DNA of 36,330 nt, taken from NCBI GenBank assembly GCA_964580405.1, contig CAZOKM010000006.1, positions 1 to 36,330 of the forward strand, read 5' to 3'. A model generated the notes under the pieces. That model made no database searches and had not been told where the DNA came from. It was given only the letters and a program-made list of their open reading frames with translations. Positions 24,008 to 30,957 of the stretch are shown piece by piece (position 1 is the first letter of the stretch; every line of letters starts with the position of its first letter). This stretch comes from JAGTRI01 sp964580405 (GTDB lineage: Archaea; Thermoproteota; Bathyarchaeia; Bathyarchaeales; DTEX01). The translations under genes and the position numbers were made by a program.

Positions 24008-24454
24008 TTATTTCACGGGAACTCTTGAAATGCTCAGCCAGTATTCCTTGATTTCAACCACGGTTTTTATGAAATTCTCGAAGCTAACGGGTTTGACGAT
24101 GTAGCTGTTGCAGCCTAGCTTGTAGGCTTTCTCTATGTCCTTGTCTCTCTCCGAAGACGTCAACACGACTATGGGTATGCTCTTCAGCTCCTTGTCGCCC
24201 TTGATCTGCTCCAAGACGTCGAAGCCGTTCATCTTCGGCATCTTCAAATCAAGCAGAACCAGCGTAGGGGTCGGCGCGTCCTTGTATTTCCCCCTTTTCC
24301 TGAGGAACTCTATGGCTTCCTCCCCGTTCTCCGCAACGAACAGTTTGTTCAGTATTCGGCCTTTGGCGAAGGCTCTTTTAGTTATCATTATATCGTCTGG
24401 ATTGTCTTCAACAAGTAAAATTGGGAACTTCGGCAGTGCTTCTAATATAGACAT
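24008..24454 (-). CDS. Single-domain response regulator (Rcp1-like)
   Basis: 148 residues, one receiver domain without output domain. ILLVEDNPDD (12-21) carries the metal-binding acids, Asp69 in LVLLDLKMPKMNG is the phospho-acceptor, LTSSERD holds the switch serine and the Lys is in NSYIVKPVSFENF. The VEDNPDD start and the extra loop in the alpha2-beta3 region (RKRGKYKDAPTP) are typical of Rcp1-type regulators that pair with PAS/phytochrome-like kinases. It starts at ATG 24454 three bases after the stop of the kinase gene and probably shuttles phosphate between the kinase and the TackOD1 regulator downstream. Confidence 0.93.
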   Translation of the reverse strand: MSILEALPKFPILLVEDNPDDIMITKRAFAKGRILNKLFVAENGEEAIEFLRKRGKYKDAPTPTLVLLDLKMPKMNGFDVLEQIKGDKELKSIPIVVLTSSERDKDIEKAYKLGCNSYIVKPVSFENFIKTVVEIKEYWLSISRVPVK

Positions 24455-24457
24455 GTT

Positions 24458-26041
24458 TCATAAATTTCCTTTCTGTAAATTTATGTTTTTAGGTATAGTA
24501 AACAAAAACGTGCTTCCTTTGCCCTCCTCACTTTCAACCCAAATTTTGCCCCCGAACTGTTGAACAATCTTCTTGCAGGTAGTTAAGCCGATGCCTGTTC
24601 CTTCGTATTCTTCTCTCGTGTGCAGCCTCTCAAAAATGCTAAAGATTCGATCATGGTATTTCTTGTCTATACCAATTCCGTTGTCCTTAACCTGAAACTG
24701 GTACATGCCATCCTTCTCTTCGCACGTAATTTCGACCGCCGGGGTCTCCGACTTGTTGAACTTGAGCCCGTTGTCAATCAGGTTCATGAAGAGCTGTTTT
24801 AGCCAGACGTGCTGTATTCTGAGCTTGGGCAGGTTGGCGCAGACCACTTTTCCCTTGTGCTTGTTGATCGTAGGCTCGATGTCGGCGAGAATCTCGTTCA
24901 CGAGTTGGTTGAGGTCCACCTCTTCGACTTCCATGAACTTCCGCCCAACCCTCGACAAGAGCAGCAGGTCCTCAATCATCTCGTCCATGTTGTTCACCGC
25001 GTTGACTATCCGCTGCAGGTACTCCTGAGCGTTCTCGTCGAGCTTGCCGCCGTAGTCTTCGACGAGGAAGGTGCTGAAGGCCTTAATCGCCCGAAGAGGA
25101 GCCTTCAAGTCGTGGGACACCACGTACGTGTAGTTTTCCAAGTCGCTGTTCGACTGCTGAAGCAGCTTGTTCGTCGCCTCGAGCTTCTCCTTCAGCTTCG
25201 CAAGCTCGTCCACGCGCTGCTCAATGGCCAAGTACACTTCTTTCAGGGCTTCCTCCGCAAGTTTCCTTTCGGTGACGTCTCTGGTTAATACTAGAAGGGC
25301 CATCTGGTTGCCGTGACGTCTTAGCGAGCTCACGTGCATCTCGAGCCAGATATTTGCTCCGTCCTTTCTCTTGCATAGCTGCTCGAACGACTTGAGAACG
25401 TTTCCCGTTATCGAAAATTCGATTTGGCTTAGATACTTGATTTCCTCTGAATCTGTCAGGAACGGTAATTTGACGAAGTCTACTCCGCACAGCTCGTTTT
25501 TTGCGTATCCCGTGATGTGCGTGAGTGCGGTGTTGCATGAGGCGATGGTGCCGTCTTTCTCGATCGTGAATATTCCGTCGGGCGCAAACTCCACTATTTG
25601 CTGGAGCTTTTCTTCCGATTCTATGAGTGCTTCTTGAACCGTTTTGAGTTCCGAGATGTCCCTTGAGATCCCTACGATTCCGACGACCTTCCCTCTCTCG
25701 TCGATGATGGGCTCCTTCGTGGCTGTCACCCAACGGTACTGGCCGTCAGCCCTTCGGATTTGCTCAACTTTGCTGACGAGCGGCTTTTTTGTCTTGATGA
25801 TTCTTTGCTCATCCTCGTACGCCGCCTTGGCGTGCTCTGGCGTGAAGAAGTCGAAGTCCGTTTTGCCGTACGCTTCTTGCATGGTCTTCACCCCTAAGAC
25901 GTCGCGTTGCGCTTTGTTAACGAACAAGAAGCGGGATTTCACGTCCTTAAAATAGATAGTGTCGGGAAAATTGTCCATCAAAATCTGAATCATGTCGGTA
26001 CTAAGGATTGAGGCATCCTGCGAATCTTTCTGGTTCGCCAA
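24458..26041 (-). CDS. PAS-PAS hybrid-free sensor histidine kinase
   Basis: A soluble kinase without transmembrane segments. Numbered from TTG 26065, there are two PAS domains (about 25-140 with YRWVTATKEPII and VVGIVGISRDISELK; about 150-270 with GIFTIEKDGTI and TRDVTERK), a coiled coil (about 270-312), the dimerisation region with phospho-acceptor His318 in VVSHDLKAPLRAIKAF, and the ATPase core: N-box NLIDNG (428-433), G1 DNGIGI (461-466), G2 GTGIGL (489-494). The start is taken at TTG 26041, since GGGAGGT sits nine bases upstream; TTG 26065 is an alternative. It leads a kinase-receiver-receiver operon. The PAS ligand is not evident. Confidence 0.92.
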   Translation of the reverse strand: MANQKDSQDASILSTDMIQILMDNFPDTIYFKDVKSRFLFVNKAQRDVLGVKTMQEAYGKTDFDFFTPEHAKAAYEDEQRIIKTKKPLVSKVEQIRRADGQYRWVTATKEPIIDERGKVVGIVGISRDISELKTVQEALIESEEKLQQIVEFAPDGIFTIEKDGTIASCNTALTHITGYAKNELCGVDFVKLPFLTDSEEIKYLSQIEFSITGNVLKSFEQLCKRKDGANIWLEMHVSSLRRHGNQMALLVLTRDVTERKLAEEALKEVYLAIEQRVDELAKLKEKLEATNKLLQQSNSDLENYTYVVSHDLKAPLRAIKAFSTFLVEDYGGKLDENAQEYLQRIVNAVNNMDEMIEDLLLLSRVGRKFMEVEEVDLNQLVNEILADIEPTINKHKGKVVCANLPKLRIQHVWLKQLFMNLIDNGLKFNKSETPAVEITCEEKDGMYQFQVKDNGIGIDKKYHDRIFSIFERLHTREEYEGTGIGLTTCKKIVQQFGGKIWVESEEGKGSTFLFTIPKNINLQKGNL

Positions 26042-26168
26042 CTTATCGTAACCTCCCTTCTGCAATGCCTTTTATGCTTACCATTCCCAACAGGTTTCCC
26101 GCGTAATGCCGTTCTTGTATGTCACTGGGCATCGGGCATTGAATTAATCAGCGTAACGTATTTGAGAT

Positions 26169-26195
26169 GTAAAAGTACTGTCCATGACCTTTTAC
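26169..26195. promoter_or_regulatory. Inverted repeat in the gap upstream of the kinase operon
   Basis: GTAAAAG (26169-26175) and CTTTTAC (26189-26195) form a perfect seven-base inverted repeat with a 13-base spacer. It lies about 130 bases upstream of the kinase start and 120 bases past the DinB stop. The 248-base gap (26066-26313) holds no coding frame that I support. The repeat might be an operator for the two-component operon or a hairpin at the DinB 3' end. Confidence 0.35.
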
Positions 26196-26313
26196 GGTAA
26201 TATCTATGAACGAACCGCCAATAAAAGTATTTTGAACTGTACTTCTCGTAATTCATGAATTGGTTAACGATTACAGAAAAAAGAATAGTGGGAGATGCTG
26301 AAGAGGTGGTGCT

Positions 26314-26802
26314 TTACACTTCGCCCTTATAACCAAGGTAGCCGACGTTTGGCGGCTGGATGTCGTGTTGCCAGTAGATGCACAGGAGCTCTCCGCGGTG
26401 GTGGATTTCCTCCTCGACCACGTGGAGCAGGACGTCTTCGACCTTGTGCCTATGAGTCTTTTTGTCCCATCCCGTGAACTCGAGGACGCCCCTGAGCTTC
26501 GCGTCTGTTAAGCTTTTCAAGTACTCGTTCGTTTCAGACTCGACCTCGTCAGCGTATTCCTCCACGTCCTTGACGCTTGCAAATTTACTGAACGGAGTTT
26601 CCCAGATTCCCGCTGGGTTCTTCTTGCTCAACAACCTGACCCAAAACAGTTCAGCTTGGAGGCTGTGTACGAAGATGTTTCGGATGCAGTCGAAGCTTGC
26701 GCCAACGTTCTCGGTCACGGTCTCCCACGGCGTCTCAGCCATGCTCTTCAGGAACTTCCTGCGGCAATCCCAATTGTACGCGAACAAATCCTTGACGTTC
26801 AT
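26314..26802 (-). CDS. DinB-family four-helix-bundle protein
   Basis: A 162-residue (from ATG 26802) DinB/YfiT-like protein. The metal-binding histidines occupy the expected places: IFVHSLQAELFW (helix 2) and LLHVVEEEIHHRGELL (helix 4). The family includes thiol-dependent transferases with a damage-induced bacterial member, but the archaeal reaction is unknown. An in-frame start 23 codons upstream (26871) gives a hydrophobic unfamiliar extension, so the start MNVKDLFAYNWDCR is preferred; GTGAAG lies six bases ahead of it. It is encoded on the same strand as the VOC gene upstream (119 bases away). Confidence 0.82.
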   Translation of the reverse strand: MNVKDLFAYNWDCRRKFLKSMAETPWETVTENVGASFDCIRNIFVHSLQAELFWVRLLSKKNPAGIWETPFSKFASVKDVEEYADEVESETNEYLKSLTDAKLRGVLEFTGWDKKTHRHKVEDVLLHVVEEEIHHRGELLCIYWQHDIQPPNVGYLGYKGEV

Positions 26803-26921
26803 ATACTTCACTGAAACAAATTGTCGAACAATCTCCCTAATAATAGTTAGTCGAATAACTGAAATAATCAACCCGAATTCGAAGTCGGTAAATTAGCTTC
26901 CTTGAAACCTAGAACGCAAAG

Positions 26922-27308
26922 CTACTCAAAGAGCTCTATCCAGATTCCATCAGGGTCCTCAATGTACGCCCATCGCCCGCCGTCTGCCTTCAACTCCAAG
27001 ACGGTTGGGTGTCCTGCCGCTCGGGCTTCTTCCAAAGCTTTATCGAGGCTGCCGACTTTGAAGGCGAGGTGGTCAAGCCCCTCCCCAGCGGCATACTTCG
27101 TATTATATGGGCTGTCTTCCTCGTAGCAGTTCAGTTCCAGGACGAAGCCGTCCTTCTCGCTCTGCAGACCAACGGTTGCGCCTTTGGTTTCCTTGATTTT
27201 CCCCTGACCCGTAACGCTCATACCCAGTACTTTCGTGTAGAAGTCGATGGACCTTTGCAGGTTCGTCACCCGTATCCCGACGTACGTGAACTTGGACTTC
27301 ACAACCAT
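26922..27308 (-). CDS. VOC-superfamily (glyoxalase/dioxygenase-like) protein
   Basis: 128 residues, two beta-alpha-beta-beta-beta modules of the vicinal oxygen chelate fold. YVGIRVTNLQRSIDFYTKVLGM is the first module, GLDHLAFKVGSLDKALEEARAAG the second, ending in AYIEDPDGIWIELFE. The conserved DPDG-x-x-I/L-E is typical of lactoylglutathione-lyase-like proteins. Metal ligand candidates are His80 (GLDHL) and Glu near the C-terminal IELFE. Substrate unknown. It begins at ATG 27308 and lies 33 bases downstream of the arginase-family gene on the same strand, so the two may share a transcript. Confidence 0.88.
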   Translation of the reverse strand: MVVKSKFTYVGIRVTNLQRSIDFYTKVLGMSVTGQGKIKETKGATVGLQSEKDGFVLELNCYEEDSPYNTKYAAGEGLDHLAFKVGSLDKALEEARAAGHPTVLELKADGGRWAYIEDPDGIWIELFE

Positions 27309-27341
27309 TCACTCCGAACTATGTTTCATCCTTTGTTGTAC

Positions 27342-28217
27342 TTATCTTTTAATTCTTGATAGTATCTCTAGAACGGCTTTCGTAGCTAGGGAGGCTGTGA
27401 CTTCGCACGCCTTTTCTGGAAGATACTGGACTTCCACCACGTCGAGACTCACGACCCTTCCCGAACAGACTTCGGTGACCAATTCTGCGAATTCCCGAAG
27501 GGACAGGCCATCGTGTTCAGGGTGCTCAACCGAAGGAGCTATAGAAGGGTCGAAAAAGTCCATGTCCAAGCTAACGTAAACTTTGGAGTCTTTGCAGAAT
27601 ATTGATAACTTTTCTTTCACGTCTGACACGTTTTCCCTTACGTCTTTGGGCGTGAATTGCAGGATTCCGTTCTCCCTCATGTAGCTGTAGTCGTCATCGT
27701 CGCACGACCTCAGCCCGACCAAGCAAACGTTCTTCTCGTTGCCTAGCTCGCAGAACCTCCTCAGCCAAGTCGCGCAGTTAAACCTCTCGGGCTCCTTCAG
27801 GCTCACGGGCTCAACCGAAAGGGCGACCCTCTCGTCCATGTAGTACTCTTTAATGTCTGCGTGGGCGTCGAAGCTGACGAGCTTCACGTTGCTGAAAGCC
27901 TTTAACGCGTACAGAGTCAGCAGGTGGGACTTCCCCAGAATCAGCGGAACCTTGTTTGTGCATGTAATCCTCTTAACCTGTTCCGTGATGTCGTCGAGGC
28001 TCGTTAATGGTATGTTGCCGACGTCGAAGATTTTTATGCCTTCAAGCAGATCTCTCCCGCTGTTCGGGTCGAAGCTCTCGAAGAACCAGCTCGTCTCCCT
28101 CAGGAAATCAGCCATTTTAACGGAATCCCTCCCTAGGGGTACGCCTAAAACCACAACATCAGCATCCTTCAAGGGGACGTAGCTGCCAGACCAGCTGAAG
28201 AATCTTCTCTTCTTCAT
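27342..28217 (-). CDS. Arginase/agmatinase-family ureohydrolase
   Basis: 291 residues. The dimanganese site is present: His98 in ILGKSHLLT, D117-x-H119-x-D121 in VSFDAHADI, and D218-x-D220 in VSLDMDFFDPS, with the family's SLDVVEVQYLP near 257-267. The loop normally reading GTGTPEPGG is instead SVEHPEHDG, and GGDHS is GKSHL, so the enzyme is divergent. It could make putrescine and urea from agmatine; arginase or guanidinopropionase-like specificity cannot be excluded. Context is strong for polyamines: deoxyhypusine synthase starts 770 bases away and pyruvoyl arginine decarboxylase lies five kilobases on. ATG 28217 is the start. Confidence 0.85.
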   Translation of the reverse strand: MKKRRFFSWSGSYVPLKDADVVVLGVPLGRDSVKMADFLRETSWFFESFDPNSGRDLLEGIKIFDVGNIPLTSLDDITEQVKRITCTNKVPLILGKSHLLTLYALKAFSNVKLVSFDAHADIKEYYMDERVALSVEPVSLKEPERFNCATWLRRFCELGNEKNVCLVGLRSCDDDDYSYMRENGILQFTPKDVRENVSDVKEKLSIFCKDSKVYVSLDMDFFDPSIAPSVEHPEHDGLSLREFAELVTEVCSGRVVSLDVVEVQYLPEKACEVTASLATKAVLEILSRIKR

Positions 28218-28322
28218 AGTTAGAAGCTAACAAATTATGAATATATAGATATTTTCAACGCTCTGAGATTCGAATAAAATTCGTGTTCAGAGACGATTCT
28301 TGGACGACTATCTAAACCGTAG

Positions 28323-28820
28323 TTAGGATGGCTTGTATTTGACGTTGAGTTCTTTGGCTAGGACCTTCATGTCTTCGTCGCTTATCCACTCGGTTTGGAG
28401 GTAGTCGCAGATTTCTTCGTCGCTCATCCCCAGCCTCCGCGCCTCGTCGACGGCGTTGCGGTGAGCCTCGATTTCGGTGGGGTTGTCGACGTAGTTGAAG
28501 CGGCGGTCGAACAGGTCCTTCCCCTCCATGAACTGCTTGACGTGGGTCAGCTCGTGGATGACGTCGAGGTAAATGTCCACGAAGTTGCCTTTGTTCAGGT
28601 ACTCCGCGCTAATCATCAGGTGCCCGTCCGTGTTGCTCACCCCCATGTAGCCGCGCCTCCCGCCGAATTCTATCCTGATGTTCCTTAGCACCTCTTCGGT
28701 CTTGTCGCCGAAGATGCGCCTGATGGCTTCCACCTTCTCGAACCCCTTGAAGTAGTCGGTGAAGGGAAACGTGGCAACCTTGGCACCGCGCAGAATCTTC
28801 ACGCCCAGCTTCGGCTCCAT
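28323..28820 (-). CDS. Zincin-like protein with HExxH motif
   Basis: 165 residues. HELTH at 89-93 (in VIHELTHVKQFMEG) is a zinc-binding HExxH; the later DNPTEIEAHRNAVDEARRLG provides Glu for a gluzincin-type third ligand (Glu116/118). A soluble small metalloprotease-like domain with no signal peptide. The N-terminal part is basic (KLGVKILRGAKV) and the region about 40-80 is beta-rich (RIEFGGRRGYMGV). Exact family not recognised; SprT-like and other zincins are alternatives, and activity is not shown. It is transcribed divergently from deoxyhypusine synthase with 167 bases between, and ends near the arginase-family gene start. Start ATG 28820. Confidence 0.75.
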   Translation of the reverse strand: MEPKLGVKILRGAKVATFPFTDYFKGFEKVEAIRRIFGDKTEEVLRNIRIEFGGRRGYMGVSNTDGHLMISAEYLNKGNFVDIYLDVIHELTHVKQFMEGKDLFDRRFNYVDNPTEIEAHRNAVDEARRLGMSDEEICDYLQTEWISDEDMKVLAKELNVKYKPS

Positions 28821-28953
28821 AGTCGCTAACCTCCGCAGCCCATTTTTTCCATTCTGACGTGAATGCGGTACTTAAACTTTTTACTAAATCGTCCACAATT
28901 CAACCTTTATCAAAATGAAGATTTACGCTGAGCCATTGCCGATAGTAACACTA

Positions 28954-28964
28954 AGTTTATAAAA
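28954..28964 (+). promoter_or_regulatory. TATA box of the deoxyhypusine synthase operon
   Basis: agtttataaaa (28954-28964) lies about 24-34 bases upstream of ATG 28988. This is the best TATA match in the window and would place transcription start at or just ahead of the start codon. The divergent gene has its own AT-rich box (gtttaagt read on the minus strand, about 28871-28878). Confidence 0.6.
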
Positions 28965-28987
28965 TCATAAGCCATATCTATTGAAGC

Positions 28988-30055
28988 ATGCCACCGGATT
29001 CTACCAAGAAAGATACAAAGAACGATCTTCTAAAAGAAGCAATCAGACCGTTCGACCTAGAGAAGATACACACTGTCTCGGAGTTGCTGGACGCGTTCAA
29101 CTGGACTTCCTTCCAGTCCCGCACCTTGGCCGCGTGCGCGAACGTTTTTGTGGAGATGCTGGAGGACCCGAAGAGGCCGACGGTTTTCCTCAGCCTCGCG
29201 GGGGCGATGGTTCCGGCTGGCATGAAGGGCGTGGTGACGACGACAGTGAGGAGGAGAATGGTGGACGTCATCGTGAGCACGGGGGCGAACATGTACCACG
29301 ACTTCGTGGAGGCGTTCGGGGAGCACCATTATGTTGGCTCGCCGGACGTTGACGACGTGCTGCTGCGGAAGGAGGGAATCGACAGAATTTACGACACGTT
29401 CGCGAACGAGGAGAAGTTCGGTAAGGTCGAGAACATGGTGACGTACTATGCGGACAAGCTCGCAGGCGAAAAGGTCGGCAGCGTTTCCTCAAGGCAATTC
29501 CTAAGCGGACTGGGGAAGCTAATCGACCAGAAATCCCCGGGCGAGCACAAAAAGGGCTCCGTAATCTGGAACTGCTGGAAGGAAAGCGTCCCCATCTTCG
29601 TGCCAGCATTGAACGACAGCTCGCTGGGGCTTGCTGTGACCGAACATTACATTCAATTCGTGAAGAAGGGGCAGAGCCCGCTTGTGATTGACCAGATAAA
29701 GGACAACGTCGAGATACTGGGCATCAAGAGGGCGGCGCCTAGGACGGGAGTCATCTACATCGGCGGCGGCGTGCCAAAGAACTACGTCCAGCAGACCGCC
29801 TTCCTCGAGAGGCACTTCGGAATCCCCGACGCGGAGCATGAGTACGGCATCCAGCTGACGACGGACAGCCCGCAGTGGGGCGGGTTGTCTGGGTGCACGT
29901 TCAGGGAGGGCATCAGCTGGGGGAAGGAGAAGCCGGGCGGAAAGTACGCGACTTGCTACTGCGACGCAACCATCGCCTTCCCGCTCATCGTCAAGGCGGC
30001 GCTCGAGAGGTGCAGGGACCTCGAAAAAAGGAAAAGGCTGAAGTTCGAGTTCTGA
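28988..30055 (+). CDS. dys: Deoxyhypusine synthase
   Basis: 355 residues. The enzyme moves the aminobutyl group of spermidine to a lysine of aIF5A, with NAD. The NAD site is seen as VDVIVSTGANMYHD (92-105) and YIGGGVPKN (257-265), the spermidine/active site as the C-terminal EYGIQLTTDSPQWGGLSGC and the catalytic lysine in ISWGKEK (about 313). Length is slightly longer than usual because of an N-terminal acidic-basic tail. It opens an apparent plus-strand operon (28988-32954): a GNAT, a protein of unknown function and a metallo-beta-lactamase-fold enzyme follow at spacings of 31, 7 and 20 bases. The polyamine genes around it are a coherent source of spermidine. aIF5A itself is not in the window. 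Confidence 0.96.
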   Translation: MPPDSTKKDTKNDLLKEAIRPFDLEKIHTVSELLDAFNWTSFQSRTLAACANVFVEMLEDPKRPTVFLSLAGAMVPAGMKGVVTTTVRRRMVDVIVSTGANMYHDFVEAFGEHHYVGSPDVDDVLLRKEGIDRIYDTFANEEKFGKVENMVTYYADKLAGEKVGSVSSRQFLSGLGKLIDQKSPGEHKKGSVIWNCWKESVPIFVPALNDSSLGLAVTEHYIQFVKKGQSPLVIDQIKDNVEILGIKRAAPRTGVIYIGGGVPKNYVQQTAFLERHFGIPDAEHEYGIQLTTDSPQWGGLSGCTFREGISWGKEKPGGKYATCYCDATIAFPLIVKAALERCRDLEKRKRLKFEF

Positions 30056-30086
30056 ATGACATAGTACCCGATTTCGTTTCTACCTC

Positions 30087-30950
30087 ATGACCTCTGCAAA
30101 GGCACGAGCAATGTTTCGCGTTGAAAGGATGTCGCCGGAAGACTACGAATTCGCAGCTTGCCTATCAAATACCATGAACTGGGACGCGTCCGAAGACGAC
30201 TTCGAGTTCATGGCGAAACTGGAGCCCCAAGGAATCTTAACTTTATTTGCAGGTTCCGAAAAGGTGGGCATCGCCACGGCGGTGAGCTTCGGAAAGGTGG
30301 GCTGGCTCGGAAACGTCATCGTCGGCGAGGAGCACCGCGGAAGAGGCGGCGGGTCGCTTCTGGTCCGGAAAGCCGTCGAGTACCTGACAAGCAGAGGCGT
30401 CGAAACCGTCGGATTATACGGCTACACTGACCGAGTCCCCTTTTACGAGAGGCATGGCTTCCGGTTCGACTCAAGGTTCATCGTGATGAAGGGAAAAGGA
30501 TTCTCCGAAACCGCAAAAATCAAGGTAAGAGCAGCAGTCACCGATGATAAGCGGTCGATAATTGACCTAGACAGTTCGTGTTTTGGCGGGTCTCGAAGTA
30601 AATTATTAGGACCTATTCTGCGCGACTCATCCAACCTGTGCTACGTGTCAATTGACGACGACCAGCCCATCGGGTTTGCTATTGCTAAAGTGTACGACGA
30701 AGCGTCCGAAATCGGACCGATGGTTTGTAAAAGAACAGGAAGCAATGTCGCCACGGACCTCATGAAAATGGTGCTTGGGAAATTGAAAGGCTGCGAGGTT
30801 TCCATGTGCGTTCCCGAAAAAGAGGCTGCGATTCTTGACCTTTTAAGGCAGCACGGGTTCAAGGAGCACCTTGTTTTGGCGAGGATGTTCCGGGGGGCTC
30901 CAATAATCAACGACTACGTTTACGTTGCAGAATCATTGGAGAGAGGGTGA
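30087..30950 (+). CDS. GNAT acetyltransferase with two GNAT-like halves
   Basis: 287 residues. The N-terminal GNAT domain (about 8-140) carries the acetyl-CoA motif GNVIVGEEHRGRGGGSLLVRKAVEYL (about 74-98) and the ERHGF strand-helix. The C-terminal half (about 145-285) is a second, degenerate GNAT-like domain (IDLDSSCFGGSRSKLLGPI, IGFAIAKVYDEASEIGPMV) as in proteins with an Acetyltransf_18 C-terminal domain. Substrate is unknown; in the context of polyamine genes a polyamine acetyltransferase is conceivable but not shown by sequence. ATG 30087 is the start; an alternative ATG at 30108 would remove seven residues. It ends eight bases before the start of the next gene, so they are co-transcribed. 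Confidence 0.82.
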   Translation: MTSAKARAMFRVERMSPEDYEFAACLSNTMNWDASEDDFEFMAKLEPQGILTLFAGSEKVGIATAVSFGKVGWLGNVIVGEEHRGRGGGSLLVRKAVEYLTSRGVETVGLYGYTDRVPFYERHGFRFDSRFIVMKGKGFSETAKIKVRAAVTDDKRSIIDLDSSCFGGSRSKLLGPILRDSSNLCYVSIDDDQPIGFAIAKVYDEASEIGPMVCKRTGSNVATDLMKMVLGKLKGCEVSMCVPEKEAAILDLLRQHGFKEHLVLARMFRGAPIINDYVYVAESLERG

Positions 30951-30957
30951 AACCACA

